Positions 44,473 to 54,737 of a stretch of 64,000 nucleotides of DNA are shown piece after piece. Each line of letters opens with the position of its first letter. Position 1 is the first letter of the stretch. The notes beneath the pieces are model-generated. The model had not been told where the DNA came from. It did no database searches and worked only from the letters and a program-made list of their open reading frames with translations. This stretch comes from Parietaria judaica. Taxonomy: Eukaryota > Streptophyta > Magnoliopsida > Rosales > Urticaceae. The translations under genes were made by a program, and so were the position numbers. Location of the stretch: assembly GCA_954871525.1 (NCBI GenBank), contig OX940866.1:15709001-15773000 (forward strand), written 5' to 3'.

Positions 44473-45494
44473 TGTTGATGCAGAAAAATGACTCAAACAC
44501 TTAGTGGCCCGATTGCTCGTGTTGGGACGGGCCCAATGTCGTCTTTTTGACTTTTGTGACAATTTGGCTTGGGCTCTTGGACTTTCGAGTCAAACGGACC
44601 CTCTACTGACTCAGGACCAGAAATCCGGGGCAACCACCACTACATGTTCCCAAGGGGCCACGGCTTGGAATGGCCCTGGTTACAGGTTCGGGACGCAAAA
44701 AATGGACCTGGCCACTGCGTTAGGGAGGCCCACAGTATTGACTTTCCAGTGAACCCTGGTGGACCAGACCGTCGACCGGCGTCACAGATACAGATTCGGG
44801 TCCTACGGTCTATTCGCTAAGTTAATATATCTACCGGAGATACAAGACGGAGGAATAGAACGAGCACCTCACGGATCTAGAACCTTGGCAAGGAGGGTCT
44901 TAGATCGTTCCTTCCGCTCTAGTGGGATTTCTCGCTCTCTGAACCTAGACAACATAATACCCGATATCAGGGAAAACCGGGGGTTTTACCCTCTGACTCA
45001 CCTCCGACGTTCGAAATTAGTGGGATATTTGAGTGGGAAACGATTTGAGAGGGTTCAGAGAGAGTTTAGAGTGAGTTTCTGGTGGTCGGAATTTGTTACC
45101 GTTGTGGTGAAAGTGAGCGTCTATTTATAATGAAGCTCCGGGATTCAACTGCAATTTGCTAATGATCCGGGAGGCACCTGGTGCAAAATAATTTAGTTTT
45201 TCGCATCCTCGGGACGTGGCCGATCCAACGCCGCAATCGGCGTCTCAATCCGACGCCGGATGAGTCTTCACACACGGCTACAGTACCGGTGACGCACGCC
45301 CATGCGCGTGGGAGCTAGGGCTGTGTCAGCGCCCACGTGGTGGCCCAGGATTGGCCGCTGGGTGGCTTTTGGCGAGCCCCAATGGGCCAGCGACACGTGG
45401 AGGGTCATTTTGACCTTTGGTTGACCTGCTGGGTCACCTGACGCGTGGCAGTGGCCTATGGGGGGCCATGGGGCCCACCCGTGTTGCCCCGGCG
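44473..45494 (-). repeat. Outer (5') LTR of F2, truncated
   Basis: Starts TGTTGATGCAG like the middle LTR and follows it with many substitutions up to GTTGCCCCGGCG. It is then cut by a Copia LTR at 45495; the last ~240 bp are missing. TATAAATAG on the minus strand is at about 45122-45131. Confidence 0.9.
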
Positions 45495-45726
45495 TGTTGG
45501 ACATATGTGTCCTTAAACAAGATATTTTATCCATTTGTAAAAGATTATGACAAGTCGTTGAATAAAGATGATGCTTATTATGATAATCTTATTATAGTTT
45601 TTGGTAGAGTAAAATAGAATGTTTGATCCTTAGTTCATAAAGGATGCAATTATGTTATTATTATCACAATAGAGTCAATGTGAGGAAGAATTAATAATCA
45701 TAATAAATGAACTTGAAATGTCCGTG
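45495..45726 (+). mobile_element. Truncated Copia LTR (first ~232 bp of long-LTR family)
   Basis: The exact LTR start TGTTGGACATATG abuts F sequence, marking a true insertion edge. It follows the family LTR to ...AAATGTCCGTG, then switches without transition to Gypsy D LTR sequence. The other ~2.5 kb and the right-hand flank are gone. Confidence 0.9.
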
Positions 45727-46106
45727 TTGAATGGCTCGCCTTGCTACACGTGTCCCACGACTATGTTTTCTTCGTCGAGTTTGAATTATGCCCGTAGAAG
45801 ACTTGACTCCGTGCTCCTGATCTTCCGCTAAGGTTTGAATCAAGATGCCGGGTAGAGAATGTGACGATTCTACCCTCTTCTTTTTGAGATTATGACGGAT
45901 AGTATTGGGCCTTTGGGCTTTTTAGACTGAGTGGCCTTGTATCCGTTGGGCTTTGTATGATTGAGGACTCTAGTGGGTTTCTTAATTGGGCTTTTATGGA
46001 TATCGATCTATTCCTTTAAAACCTTTAATCTTTACTTGTAAATTTAATTAATTCACAACTTTAACATTTTATGTAATATTAAATAATGACGAATTTGTAC
46101 ATAACA
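45727..46106 (-). repeat. 3' LTR of Gypsy D, truncated
   Basis: Matches the first ~380 bp of the C LTR (reverse complement). It starts at 46106 (TGTTATGTACAAATTCG on the minus strand) and stops at 45727, where it meets the Copia fragment; about 460 bp are missing. Confidence 0.88.
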
Positions 46107-46887
46107 GTTAGCCCCCTACTATAAAAAATACGAAGTAAATTTTATAGTATATACTCGATGGAATCATGTAAAATTCGTGCCGGATAGAATTAATTAAATC
46201 TGTGACTTTTGCCACATATCTGCGTATTCCGGGTAGGATTTTGGATAATTTCGAGGTATGATGGACGAGTAGAATCTCAAAGTTGTAACTGTCGCTTCGA
46301 ATTTTGGGCGGGAACAGTTACGACACGTGTCCCTATTTGCGGAGTTCGAAGAGAATAAACCCTTCGTATTCTCCTGACACACCTGTCACACTAGTCATGC
46401 TGACGTGTCTCCGGATAGCTCGCTGATCTCAACCGTAGGATGAGGTTTGTTCCGAATCTCGAGGAAACCCTAACCGTAGGATCAGCGACGGTTTTCGAGT
46501 ATAAGTACTCGAGTGTTTCGCATTTATGGGCACGTCTCTTCAGTCCTATCCGGCCCACGTCTGATCAAAGGTAACTGCTCTTCCTCTCTCTCCTATTTAT
46601 ACCCTTCTTCGCATTTGAACTCCATTTTTTGAATTTAGAGAGAGAAAAACTCAAAGTTTTAGTGAGAGAAACTCTGAGAGATTTATGCTGAGTTCTTCAT
46701 GAAGATTTTCTTTGATTTCCTCCGTGTCTAGGGATCCAGGTTCTTCATCTCTTTCTTACTCTTTCTTGTTGCGATTTCCTAGGGATTTTTCTGGGTTTTT
46801 GATAGACTTTACAGATTCGGGATTTCTTAAGCTTTCCTGGGTTTTTCTAATCGTCTAGAAGTTTCGGTTTTTCTAATCTCTTCAAAA
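46107..46887 (+). promoter_or_regulatory. Promoter and leader of the D antisense gene
   Basis: Counterpart of 38946-39728. TATTTATAC at about 46594-46602 lies 290 bp upstream of ATG 46888, followed by a CT-rich leader. The box is closer to a consensus TATA than in C. No other gene is present. Confidence 0.5.
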
Positions 46888-47108
46888 ATGGGTCCAAAAA
46901 AGGTTACTAAGAAATGGCGGACGGAGTTTCTAACTACAGATTCTCCGAGGTCAATTCTAAAACCTAAGGATCTTACTAGGATCCGCGTAAAATATAATAT
47001 CCCGCAGTCTATATCGCTCAGATTGCCGGGTTCAAATGAACATGCTGATGAGCAGAATACAGACGAGTGGATTTGTGTATACAAAAGATTCTTTGAGTCC
47101 GGGGGGCT

Positions 47109-47113
47109 TAGAT
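47109..47113. repeat. Target-site duplication of Copia E, left copy (TAGAT)
   Basis: Identical to 57483-57487; removing the element and one copy restores exon 1. Confidence 0.95.
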
Positions 47114-49856
47114 TGTTGGACATATGTGTCCTTAAACAAGATAGTTTATCCATTTGTAAAAGATTATGACAAGTCGTTGAATAAAGATGATGCTTATTAT
47201 GATAATCTTATTATAGTTTCTGGTAGAGTAAAATAGAATGTTTGATTCCTTAGTTCATAAAGGATGCAATTATGTTATTATTATCACAATAGAGTCAATG
47301 TGAGGAAGAATTAATAATCATAATAAATGAACTTAAAATGTCCGTGACCTGATCAACTGGGTGGGAGCCCATTAATCGTATAAGGTCATTAATGTGACTA
47401 AGTGATAATCCTATTCTGGATTTTGTGTGTGTCACACTCACTAGAAGTGCATTAAGTATGAAGTGTCTTCATACTGGACTGGACCTGACTTAAACTCCGG
47501 AAGTTATCATATAAGACCGTCACTGATAACTTGGAGTTGAGTCACTAGTAGATGATCAAATGGATATTCGATCTAAGTCCTGAGTGATCTTGAGTCCAAG
47601 CTGCTGGCTTGATTGTTCTTTGATTTAACCGTTAAAGAACACGAAATATTACCGCTGTTCCCAACACTATTATTTTGGGAACATGATAGTCAGCAGTAAG
47701 GGTAGCTTGGTCATAGACATGGGCATCACACAACTCTCTTCAGAGTGATGATGATTCCCTTGATTGTCGGTGGTGAGAAGTGAGAGGTATCCGTGCGCAA
47801 CTTATGAATCGAAACCATAAGTGGGTCACTCATAATATTACTGACTGAGTCAAGGATGAAAATGCAATGAGGGGCATAACGGTAGAAACCGCCTGCTCGT
47901 GTGTGGATCATCAAGTGAAAGATCAATAACCCGAATTTGATTGTATCAATGGACACCCTGCTGATATAAAGGGAATAATATATACCGTATCACTAAAGAG
48001 TGCAGCCTCGGGTCTATAGTGGAATCACTTCGAGGTTTGACGAACAACTAGCAGTTCGTTGGAGCTTAAGTGATATGGGTCCATGGTCCCCAGGATAGCT
48101 CCGTAACGGATGATACGTACGTGATTAAAATACATTCTGGATAATGTTTAATCATTTGGCTTGACTTATAAAACTGAAAGGTCTGTGGCAGACGTCAGAT
48201 AGTTTTATCGTTAGCGTGGCAAAAGTACTATATTTTGGTACACGAAATTAACTGATAAAAGAAAGTTAGAATTTAGATTTTCTATCAGCACCATGTTGTT
48301 GGAAATTAAACTCTAAGCAACTTTGCTTTTTGAACCAAGTCATTTCGACTTACGGTTAGTGATTTATGGATTTTCTAAGTTTATGATCGGTTCGATAAAC
48401 TTTGAAATTAAATCACATGTCACGAATTTAAATGATGGTGTGGCACCATGACATTTTAATGTGTGATATTGAGATCAGGAAATATTAATATAATTTAATT
48501 ATTTGAATTTAATTATTAATATGTTATTAATAATTAATTAATAATTAATAGATTTATATTAATAAATAAAAATATATATTTATATATATATTTATATGTG
48601 TAAATTCGAATTAGGGTTTCATAGTATGAAACCCTAGCCAATTCGAATAACATGATTTGGTCTTTCCATATTTGCGGCATAAGTACCAAATGTTTTGGTA
48701 TCTTGGCAAATCCCTAAAATCTATTTAATCCATTGGATCGGTTATGATTTAATATCAACCGTTGGATTAGGATATTGATAAGTTCGAATTTAATAACTTG
48801 GTGACCAAGTTTCATTTTTTGAATTTGGTTAATTAATTATATCCGTTGGATCGGTCTAAGATTTAATCTTTACCGTCGGATTGAAAATTAATTAATTATA
48901 TATATTATATAATTTTCGAATTATAAGTTAAGGATAAAATCGAAATTATTTTTAGTAAATCTTTTTATATTTTATTTTATCCTAAACTAATTTGATCCAT
49001 TAGATCGGTTTAAAGATTTTTCTCAACCGTTGGATCTAGATAATAATAATTCGAATTTTATTATAAATATAAGATAATTCGAATTTTATAAAGATAAGAA
49101 GATAAGATTGGATTTTTGATTTATCCAAATCTTTCTTATTTAATTAAATCCCTAATTAATTATATCTATTGGATTTAGATAAGATTAAATCTGGACCATT
49201 GGATTAAGATAATTAATTATATTTAATATATAGAATTCGAATTTTAGGGAGGGAATTTCTCCAATTCGGTTACGGTTTGAGCCTATAAATAGGAGGCTCA
49301 TTCTACACATTTTTCACACCTTTCCCCAGAGAAAAATTCGAACTCTCCCTCGTCCTCAGGGTCTGCGAATTTTCTCTCTGATCTCTCTTTTCTGGTTCGG
49401 TTTAGGAGACTATTTCTCCGGAAACTTAAAAAGAACCATCAGTTAAAAATTTGCGACGGAGTCCTGCCGGCGAAGCCCACGCTTCGGTACGAGGATTCCA
49501 GGAGAATATCCCGGAAGATCACGGGAGTTTCCCTCAGCACTGGCGGAGCCCTGCCCGATTCAGAACGCGCAGCCGGAAGTCGTCAATTGAGGTACGGCCT
49601 TATGCATTGGGTTAATAAATGCAACCATTTACTGCTTTCTATTTATTTCCTATTATGACTAGATTATTAATAATGATTTATGAATATTAAATTACATAAT
49701 ATTTATCAGATCTTGGGATATGGATATTATCCGATATTCGGACCGTTGTACAGATAACAAGTTTTCCGCTTTAAAATAATTTTTAAATGTTACCCGGACG
49801 GTCCGGAGGTACAATTCGTGATAATTTTCTAGGAATCCGAGACGTGATTCCCAACA
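47114..49856 (+). repeat. 5' LTR of Copia E (2743 bp)
   Basis: TGTTGGACATATG...GATTCCCAACA. TATAAATA at 49284-49291 is the likely core promoter. Upstream lie repeated (A/C)CCGTTGGAT-type motifs (48730-49204), the palindrome at 48613-48635, and the antisense 76-codon ORF 47726-47956. Confidence 0.95.
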
Positions 49857-49858
49857 AT

Positions 49859-49875
49859 TGGTATCAGAGCCATGG
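49859..49875 (+). other. Primer-binding site of Copia E
   Basis: TGGTATCAGAGCCATGG, two bases after the LTR, complementary to initiator-Met tRNA. Confidence 0.92.
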
Positions 49876-51736
49876 TTCAAGGATAAATAATTACGTAATT
49901 TAATTAATGGGTTTAAGAACGAATTATTTGATGAATAAAATTAATTATTTAAAATTCAAATTTTGAATTTCTAGATATCTTAATTATTATTTTAAAATAA
50001 GAAAATTACCCGACCCGAAAAATCGGACCGGGTAATTGGACCGGGCTGCCCTTGGCAGCCCAGCCCGAAAATGACGCGAATAGGGGCTGCCGCTGCAGCC
50101 CCAGGTTGTTCGCCAGGGGCAAAGCCCACGGGCCAGGCCCACGGGCAGGGGCCTCGCCAAGGCCATTCGGCCAGGGCAAGGGCACCCGTGTGGGCCTGGC
50201 GGGCTGGCCGCAGGCCACGCTGCCTGGCAGCGGAATGGGCCTGCAGGCCCAGCCCGAAGTGCCAGGGCAATGCCCTGGCCTACCCGTGGGCTGTCCCTGC
50301 CCATTTCACGGACATGTGGGCCCGGGCTTAAGCCCGGAGGGCCCACATGCAATTTTTATATGGGTCGGATTTTTAATCCGACCCGGATCCCGTGGATTAA
50401 TTATTAATTATTATTAATGAAATTAATATTTATGAATTAAAATTAATTATGATTAATTAATATGAATTAAAATATGGATGTTATTTCCGGATAAATAACA
50501 TTGTCTTATTTTAATTAATTCATAAAATTAAATATGGATGTTATTTAATAATTAAATAACATTGTCTTATTTAATAAATTAAAATATGGATGATAATATT
50601 CGAAGAATAATATCATTGTCTTATTTTAATATTTCATAAATAATTATTAAAGGGCATTAAAATGTTTAATGATAATTCTTAGAGAATAAGTATCATTAAT
50701 TATGAATATTCATCATAGATATAATTTGATATAACCTATTTTCATAATCCTCAAACATAGTGTCTATGTTTAGATCATTATTAATATGTCTATATAGGAT
50801 AGATATAAATAATAAAGAGTAAATGTAAAAGTGTTAATTATTAGTCGGAAAAATTTCAAACGTACAATCTTGCCTAAGGAAGAGAGAATCAAAAGTGGGG
50901 CCGGTTCACCATCTACTTCTGGGTGACCAGTTAGGACCCCTCCCATCGACCTGGAGAGCGTACGTTTTGATCTATCACTACCGACGAAATAATAAACAAA
51001 TTTTTAGGGCTTATTTTAAAAATTACGTGTCGTAATAAATGAAGCCAAAATATAAACTTTTAATGTGTCATTAATAGACAGTTTATATAATAATTTTTTT
51101 TTTTAACTTAGAAATTAAAAACGTTATTTCCTAAAAACAATGGCAAGTATAGAATAAAACAAAGGTCTCCATTATTACTGTCACAAGGTCTGCTAACCAC
51201 ACCGCCTCGAGTCACCCTAGTGTGTCCATTCCCTAAGGAAGGTGTGCTTGTGGGAGGTTTGATACCGTGATAGTTCCAAAAGAATATGGGGACAGAGGAA
51301 TCTTGGAAATGGACCGCGAGTCATCCTAGAGTGACCATTCCCTAAGGACGACATTTCCAAGAGGATCCCGAGAACCGAAAATAATGGGTTAAGCTTGCAC
51401 GGAAGTTGGTGCTTCCCGACCGTCTATGGTGATAGTTAATAATCATAGAGGACTTTTGTAGTTCTTGTTATGAATATTAATTAAGTTTATGACTAAAACT
51501 TAGTTTAACCAAACTACACGGTTGATACCGCGAGTCACCCTATAGTGACCATGCCACTAAGGACGGCAACGACGTGTACAGTCGGTTAAATTATCACGAA
51601 ATAGTTAAAGGGTTTATTTAACGTTTTTCCCATGAACATGTTTGCATCATGTAACTATTTCAAATAAAATATTTTTTCTAAACATTCTACCTATAATAAA
51701 GTTTAATAAGTTTCTTTTTCAATGCCAGTCTAAAAA
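49876..51736 (+). other. Long 5' leader of Copia E
   Basis: Same organisation as in element A: GC-rich hairpin block at 50010-50400, AT-rich repeats with ATGGATG...ACATTGTCTTATTT (50470-50640), and three palindromic GTCAC..TAG..GTGAC motifs at about 51205-51240, 51313-51351 and 51529-51566. No supported gene before the gag ATG at 51737. Confidence 0.75.
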
Positions 51737-52573
51737 ATGTCGAATCCTATCATGTCACTGCTTTCGAACAACACTCTCGCCGGAAGTAACTTTCCAAAAT
51801 GGAAGAGCAACATAAATATTGTCTTGATCAGTGAAAACATACGTTTTGTTCTCACCGATGAATGTCCCCCTGCACCGGCTGCTAACAGCGCCAGAGGTGT
51901 AAAGGAACTCTATGACTCTTGGATTCATGCAAACAATCGTGCTAAGGCATATATGCTGGTTAGCATGTCTGATTCACTAAGAGTCAAGCTAGAGGGAAAG
52001 GACGCTGCTTATGATATCATGGAATCTCTCCAAGGTATGTATGGAAAGCAGTCGGAGCAAGCTCAACATGAAGCGACTCGTCGCTACATGAATGCCAAAA
52101 TGAAACCAGGGACATATGTTCGTGACCATGTCATGAGTATGACCAATTGGTTTAATGAGGCTGAGCTGCATGGGGCCGTGGTGGATGAGAAATCTCAGAT
52201 CAGCATCATTCTTAACTCGCTGTCACCTGAGTTCGTTCCATTCACCAGCAACTACATTATGAACAAACTGAAATATGGTTTGACACAGTTAATTAATGAG
52301 TTGCAAACCTTTGAGGACATCTCGGGTTTGGTCAAGAAGAAATCTGAATTGAACGTGATGTTCAAGAAAGGATCTTCTTCCAAAAACTCAAAGATGAAGA
52401 AAAGGCCCGGTCCTAAGAAGAAATGGGGGAAGAATTTCCAGCCAAAGACAGAAAGCAAGAAAGCTGCTGAGAAAGGAAGATGCTTCCTTTGCAAGGAAAA
52501 GGGACATTGGAAAAGAGATTGTCCCAAATTCCATAATGAAAAGAAGAATGAAACCGGTGAGTGTCTCACCTGA
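51737..52573 (+). CDS. Copia E gag (intact frame)
   Basis: 278 codons from ATG 51737. Copia gag of the UBN2/DUF4219 type: NFPKWKSNINIVLISENIRFVL near residue 20, LQGMYGKQSEQAQHEATRRYMNAKMK near 95, then LNSLSPEFVPF. The C-terminus has a Lys-rich stretch and one CX2CX4HX4C zinc knuckle, CFLCKEKGHWKRDC, at about residues 248-261. The frame is complete and the only intact gag in the window. Gag forms the cytoplasmic particle and binds the RNA. It ends beside a possible splice donor (see 52557). Function in trans for element A is conceivable but not shown. Confidence 0.9.
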   Translation: MSNPIMSLLSNNTLAGSNFPKWKSNINIVLISENIRFVLTDECPPAPAANSARGVKELYDSWIHANNRAKAYMLVSMSDSLRVKLEGKDAAYDIMESLQGMYGKQSEQAQHEATRRYMNAKMKPGTYVRDHVMSMTNWFNEAELHGAVVDEKSQISIILNSLSPEFVPFTSNYIMNKLKYGLTQLINELQTFEDISGLVKKKSELNVMFKKGSSSKNSKMKKRPGPKKKWGKNFQPKTESKKAAEKGRCFLCKEKGHWKRDCPKFHNEKKNETGECLT

Positions 52574-52657
52574 TAAGTTACTTATCACACATTTATTTTA
52601 GAAAGTCTTTTCTCCAAAGATCTAAAACTGAAACATGTGACATTCTTTGTTTTTCAG
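52557..52657 (+). other. Candidate intron at the gag 3' end of Copia E
   Basis: Donor ACCG|GTGAGTG at 52557 and acceptor TTTGTTTTTCAG at 52657 bracket 101 bp containing the gag stop. Splicing would replace the last gag residues with a short AAANE tail. Some Copia elements splice to regulate the gag:pol ratio, but here no pol frame is restored, so this is only a candidate. Confidence 0.35.
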
Positions 52658-52985
52658 CAGCAGCTAATGAGTGATTGCCGGAAGTCGTCCGAGAGTCTCG
52701 GAGATACATAATGGCGCAATAAAGAGGCTCAATTTTTTTATTTACTCATTTATTTAATGTAAGGATCTCATGAAAGGCGATTTGAAAACCTTTCAATTTT
52801 TATTTTAAAAATCTTCATTATTCTTAAATAAAATTTATTTTTGATCCTATGCAATATTGAGTAAATATCTGAGTTCTTTAAACCTTTTATCAAAAGGGTT
52901 GATCATAGTGATGATAACACTATGATGGAAATTAAAGACAATACTTAAGTAATTGCTGAACCAAGTGACATGATGTCACAAGTAT
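52574..52985 (+). other. Non-coding remnant where protease-integrase is missing
   Basis: AT-rich, without domains. Homology to element A resumes near 52990 (A: about 8610). Element A has about 1.6 kb of protease and integrase coding sequence at the corresponding place. Confidence 0.7.
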
Positions 52986-54722
52986 TTGTCAACAGTGTCT
53001 GTTGATGAAGAGAGTGCAGAAACCACGGTCCCAAATCAGAACCATGGGGTACTCAGACGTAGTGGGAGGTTTAAAAGACCAGTTGAACGCTACGAGCACA
53101 CCCAGTTGGAATTTCACCTAGCTGTCACAGACACTAGTGTTGAAGATCCCATAGGCTACAAGCAAGCTATGGTTGATCCTGATAAGGGAGAATGACAGGA
53201 AGCCATGAACCAAGAAATAGAATTAATGGATTCTAATGAAGTCTGGGAACTTGTAAACTTACCGGATGGCTTCAAAACCATTGGCTGTAAGTGGGTATAC
53301 AAGCGAAAGAGAGGAGTGGACGGGAAGGTTGAAACCTTCAAGGATAGACTAGTGGCAAAGGGTTTTACCCAGGGGGAAGGTATTGATTTCGATGAGACCT
53401 TCGCTCCAGTCGCTAAGTACAAGTCCATCCGGATTCTCATGGCCATAGCCTGTAGTCTCAATTACGAGATTTGGCAGATGGACGTCAAAACCGCCTTCCT
53501 GAACGGGTACATTGACGAAAACATCTATATGGACCAAACAGAAGGGTTCGTGCAACAGGGTCAAGAAGGGAAGGTTTGCAGATTACTTAAATCCATTTAT
53601 GGATTGAAGCAAGCTTCCAGATCCTGGAATCTAAGGTTCGATGAAACCATTAAAACCTATGGATTCATTCAAAACGTCACTGAGGCCTGCATCTATAAAC
53701 TCAATGACGAATCCGTGGAAGTTTTTCTTGTTCTGTACGTCGACGATATTCTTCTCATTGGAAACAGTGTGAAGAAATTATCGGACGTAAAGGCGTGGCT
53801 ATCTACGCAATTCCAAATGAAGGACATGGGAGAAGCCAGTTATGTTCTTGGGATCCGTATTTTCAGGGATCGCAACAACAGGCTTCTGGCCTTATCTCAA
53901 GCAGCTTACATTGATAAGGTGCTTGAACGTTTTGCAATGGCAAACTCCAAGGGAGGTAATTTACCGACCAGACATGGAGTGTTCCTCAGCAGGAAACAAT
54001 GCCCAACTTCTCCGGAAGAGCAAGATGTGATGAGGCGAATACCCTATGCTTCAGCAGTGGGAAGTCTGATGTACGCTATGCAGTGTACTAGGCCAGACAT
54101 CTGTTACGCTGTGGGAATTGTTAGCAGATATCAATCCAACCCTGGTATGGCTCACTGGACAGCAGTGAAGAACATTCTCAAGTATCTTCGGAGAACGAGA
54201 GACTATATGTTAGTGTTTTCAGGATCAGAACTGAATCCACTAGGATACACTGATTCAGACTTTATGTCTGATAGAGACGCGAGAAAATCGACGTCAGGAG
54301 CGGTGTACACCCTTGCTGGTGGAGCGATATTCTGGAGAAGCGTAAAGCAATCCTGTATCGCAGATTCCACAATGGAAGCTGAATACGTGGCAGCTTGTGA
54401 GGCAGCCAAAGAATCAGTTTGGCTCAAGAATTTCTACATAGAACTGGGAGTTGTTCCAGATGTAGATGGGCCCCAAACACTATACTGTGACAATAGTGGT
54501 GCGGTGGCAAATTCTAAAGAGCCCAGAGACCATAACAAGGAAAAACATATAGAACGTAAATGCCATCTCATAAGAGAAATAGTGCGTCGTGGCGACGTGA
54601 GGGTTGTGAAAATAGCTTCGGAAGACAATCTGGCTGATCCATTCACCAAGACGTTGCCAGAGAAAATATTCAAGAGGCATCTGGAAAGTATGGGTCTGAA
54701 AGACATGGGTCATCTTCTTTAA
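52986..54722 (+). pseudogene. Copia E RT and RNase H, one nonsense codon
   Basis: One frame from the integrase/RT linker (VPNQNHGVLRRSGRFKRP) through RT (NEVWELVNLP, KWVYKRK, VKTAFLNGYI, YVDD at 53736-53747) to RNase H (TDSDF, MEAEYVA, YCDNSGAV, ADPFTK). The only damage I see is TGA at 53193-53195, where the relative has Trp; from 53205 on, 505 codons are open. The frame ends at 54722, five bases before the polypurine tract. Confidence 0.93.
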
Positions 54723-54726
54723 GTAC

Positions 54727-54737
54727 AAGTGGGAGAT
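54727..54737 (+). other. Polypurine tract of Copia E
   Basis: AAGTGGGAGAT immediately before the 3' LTR, identical to element A. Confidence 0.88.

Larger units (their letters stand above)
16488..45494 (-). mobile_element. Tandem array of gag-only LTR element F (LTR-int-LTR-int-LTR)
   Basis: Three LTRs of one family on the minus strand (16488-17725, 40916-42179, 44473-45494) alternate with two internal regions that each hold a Gypsy-type gag and no pol. The middle LTR is at once the 5' LTR of F1 and the 3' LTR of F2. The F1 interior was later invaded by Copia B and Gypsy C, stretching the array to 29 kb. The structure fits the TR-GAG class (terminal-repeat retrotransposons with only a gag domain), mobilised in trans. 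The outer LTRs are both truncated. Confidence 0.85.

Noticed and set aside
44228..44500. Small ORFs over the TA-rich F leader
   Set aside because: Ile/Tyr repeats from a TA microsatellite; the same stretch in F1 has different length and frame.
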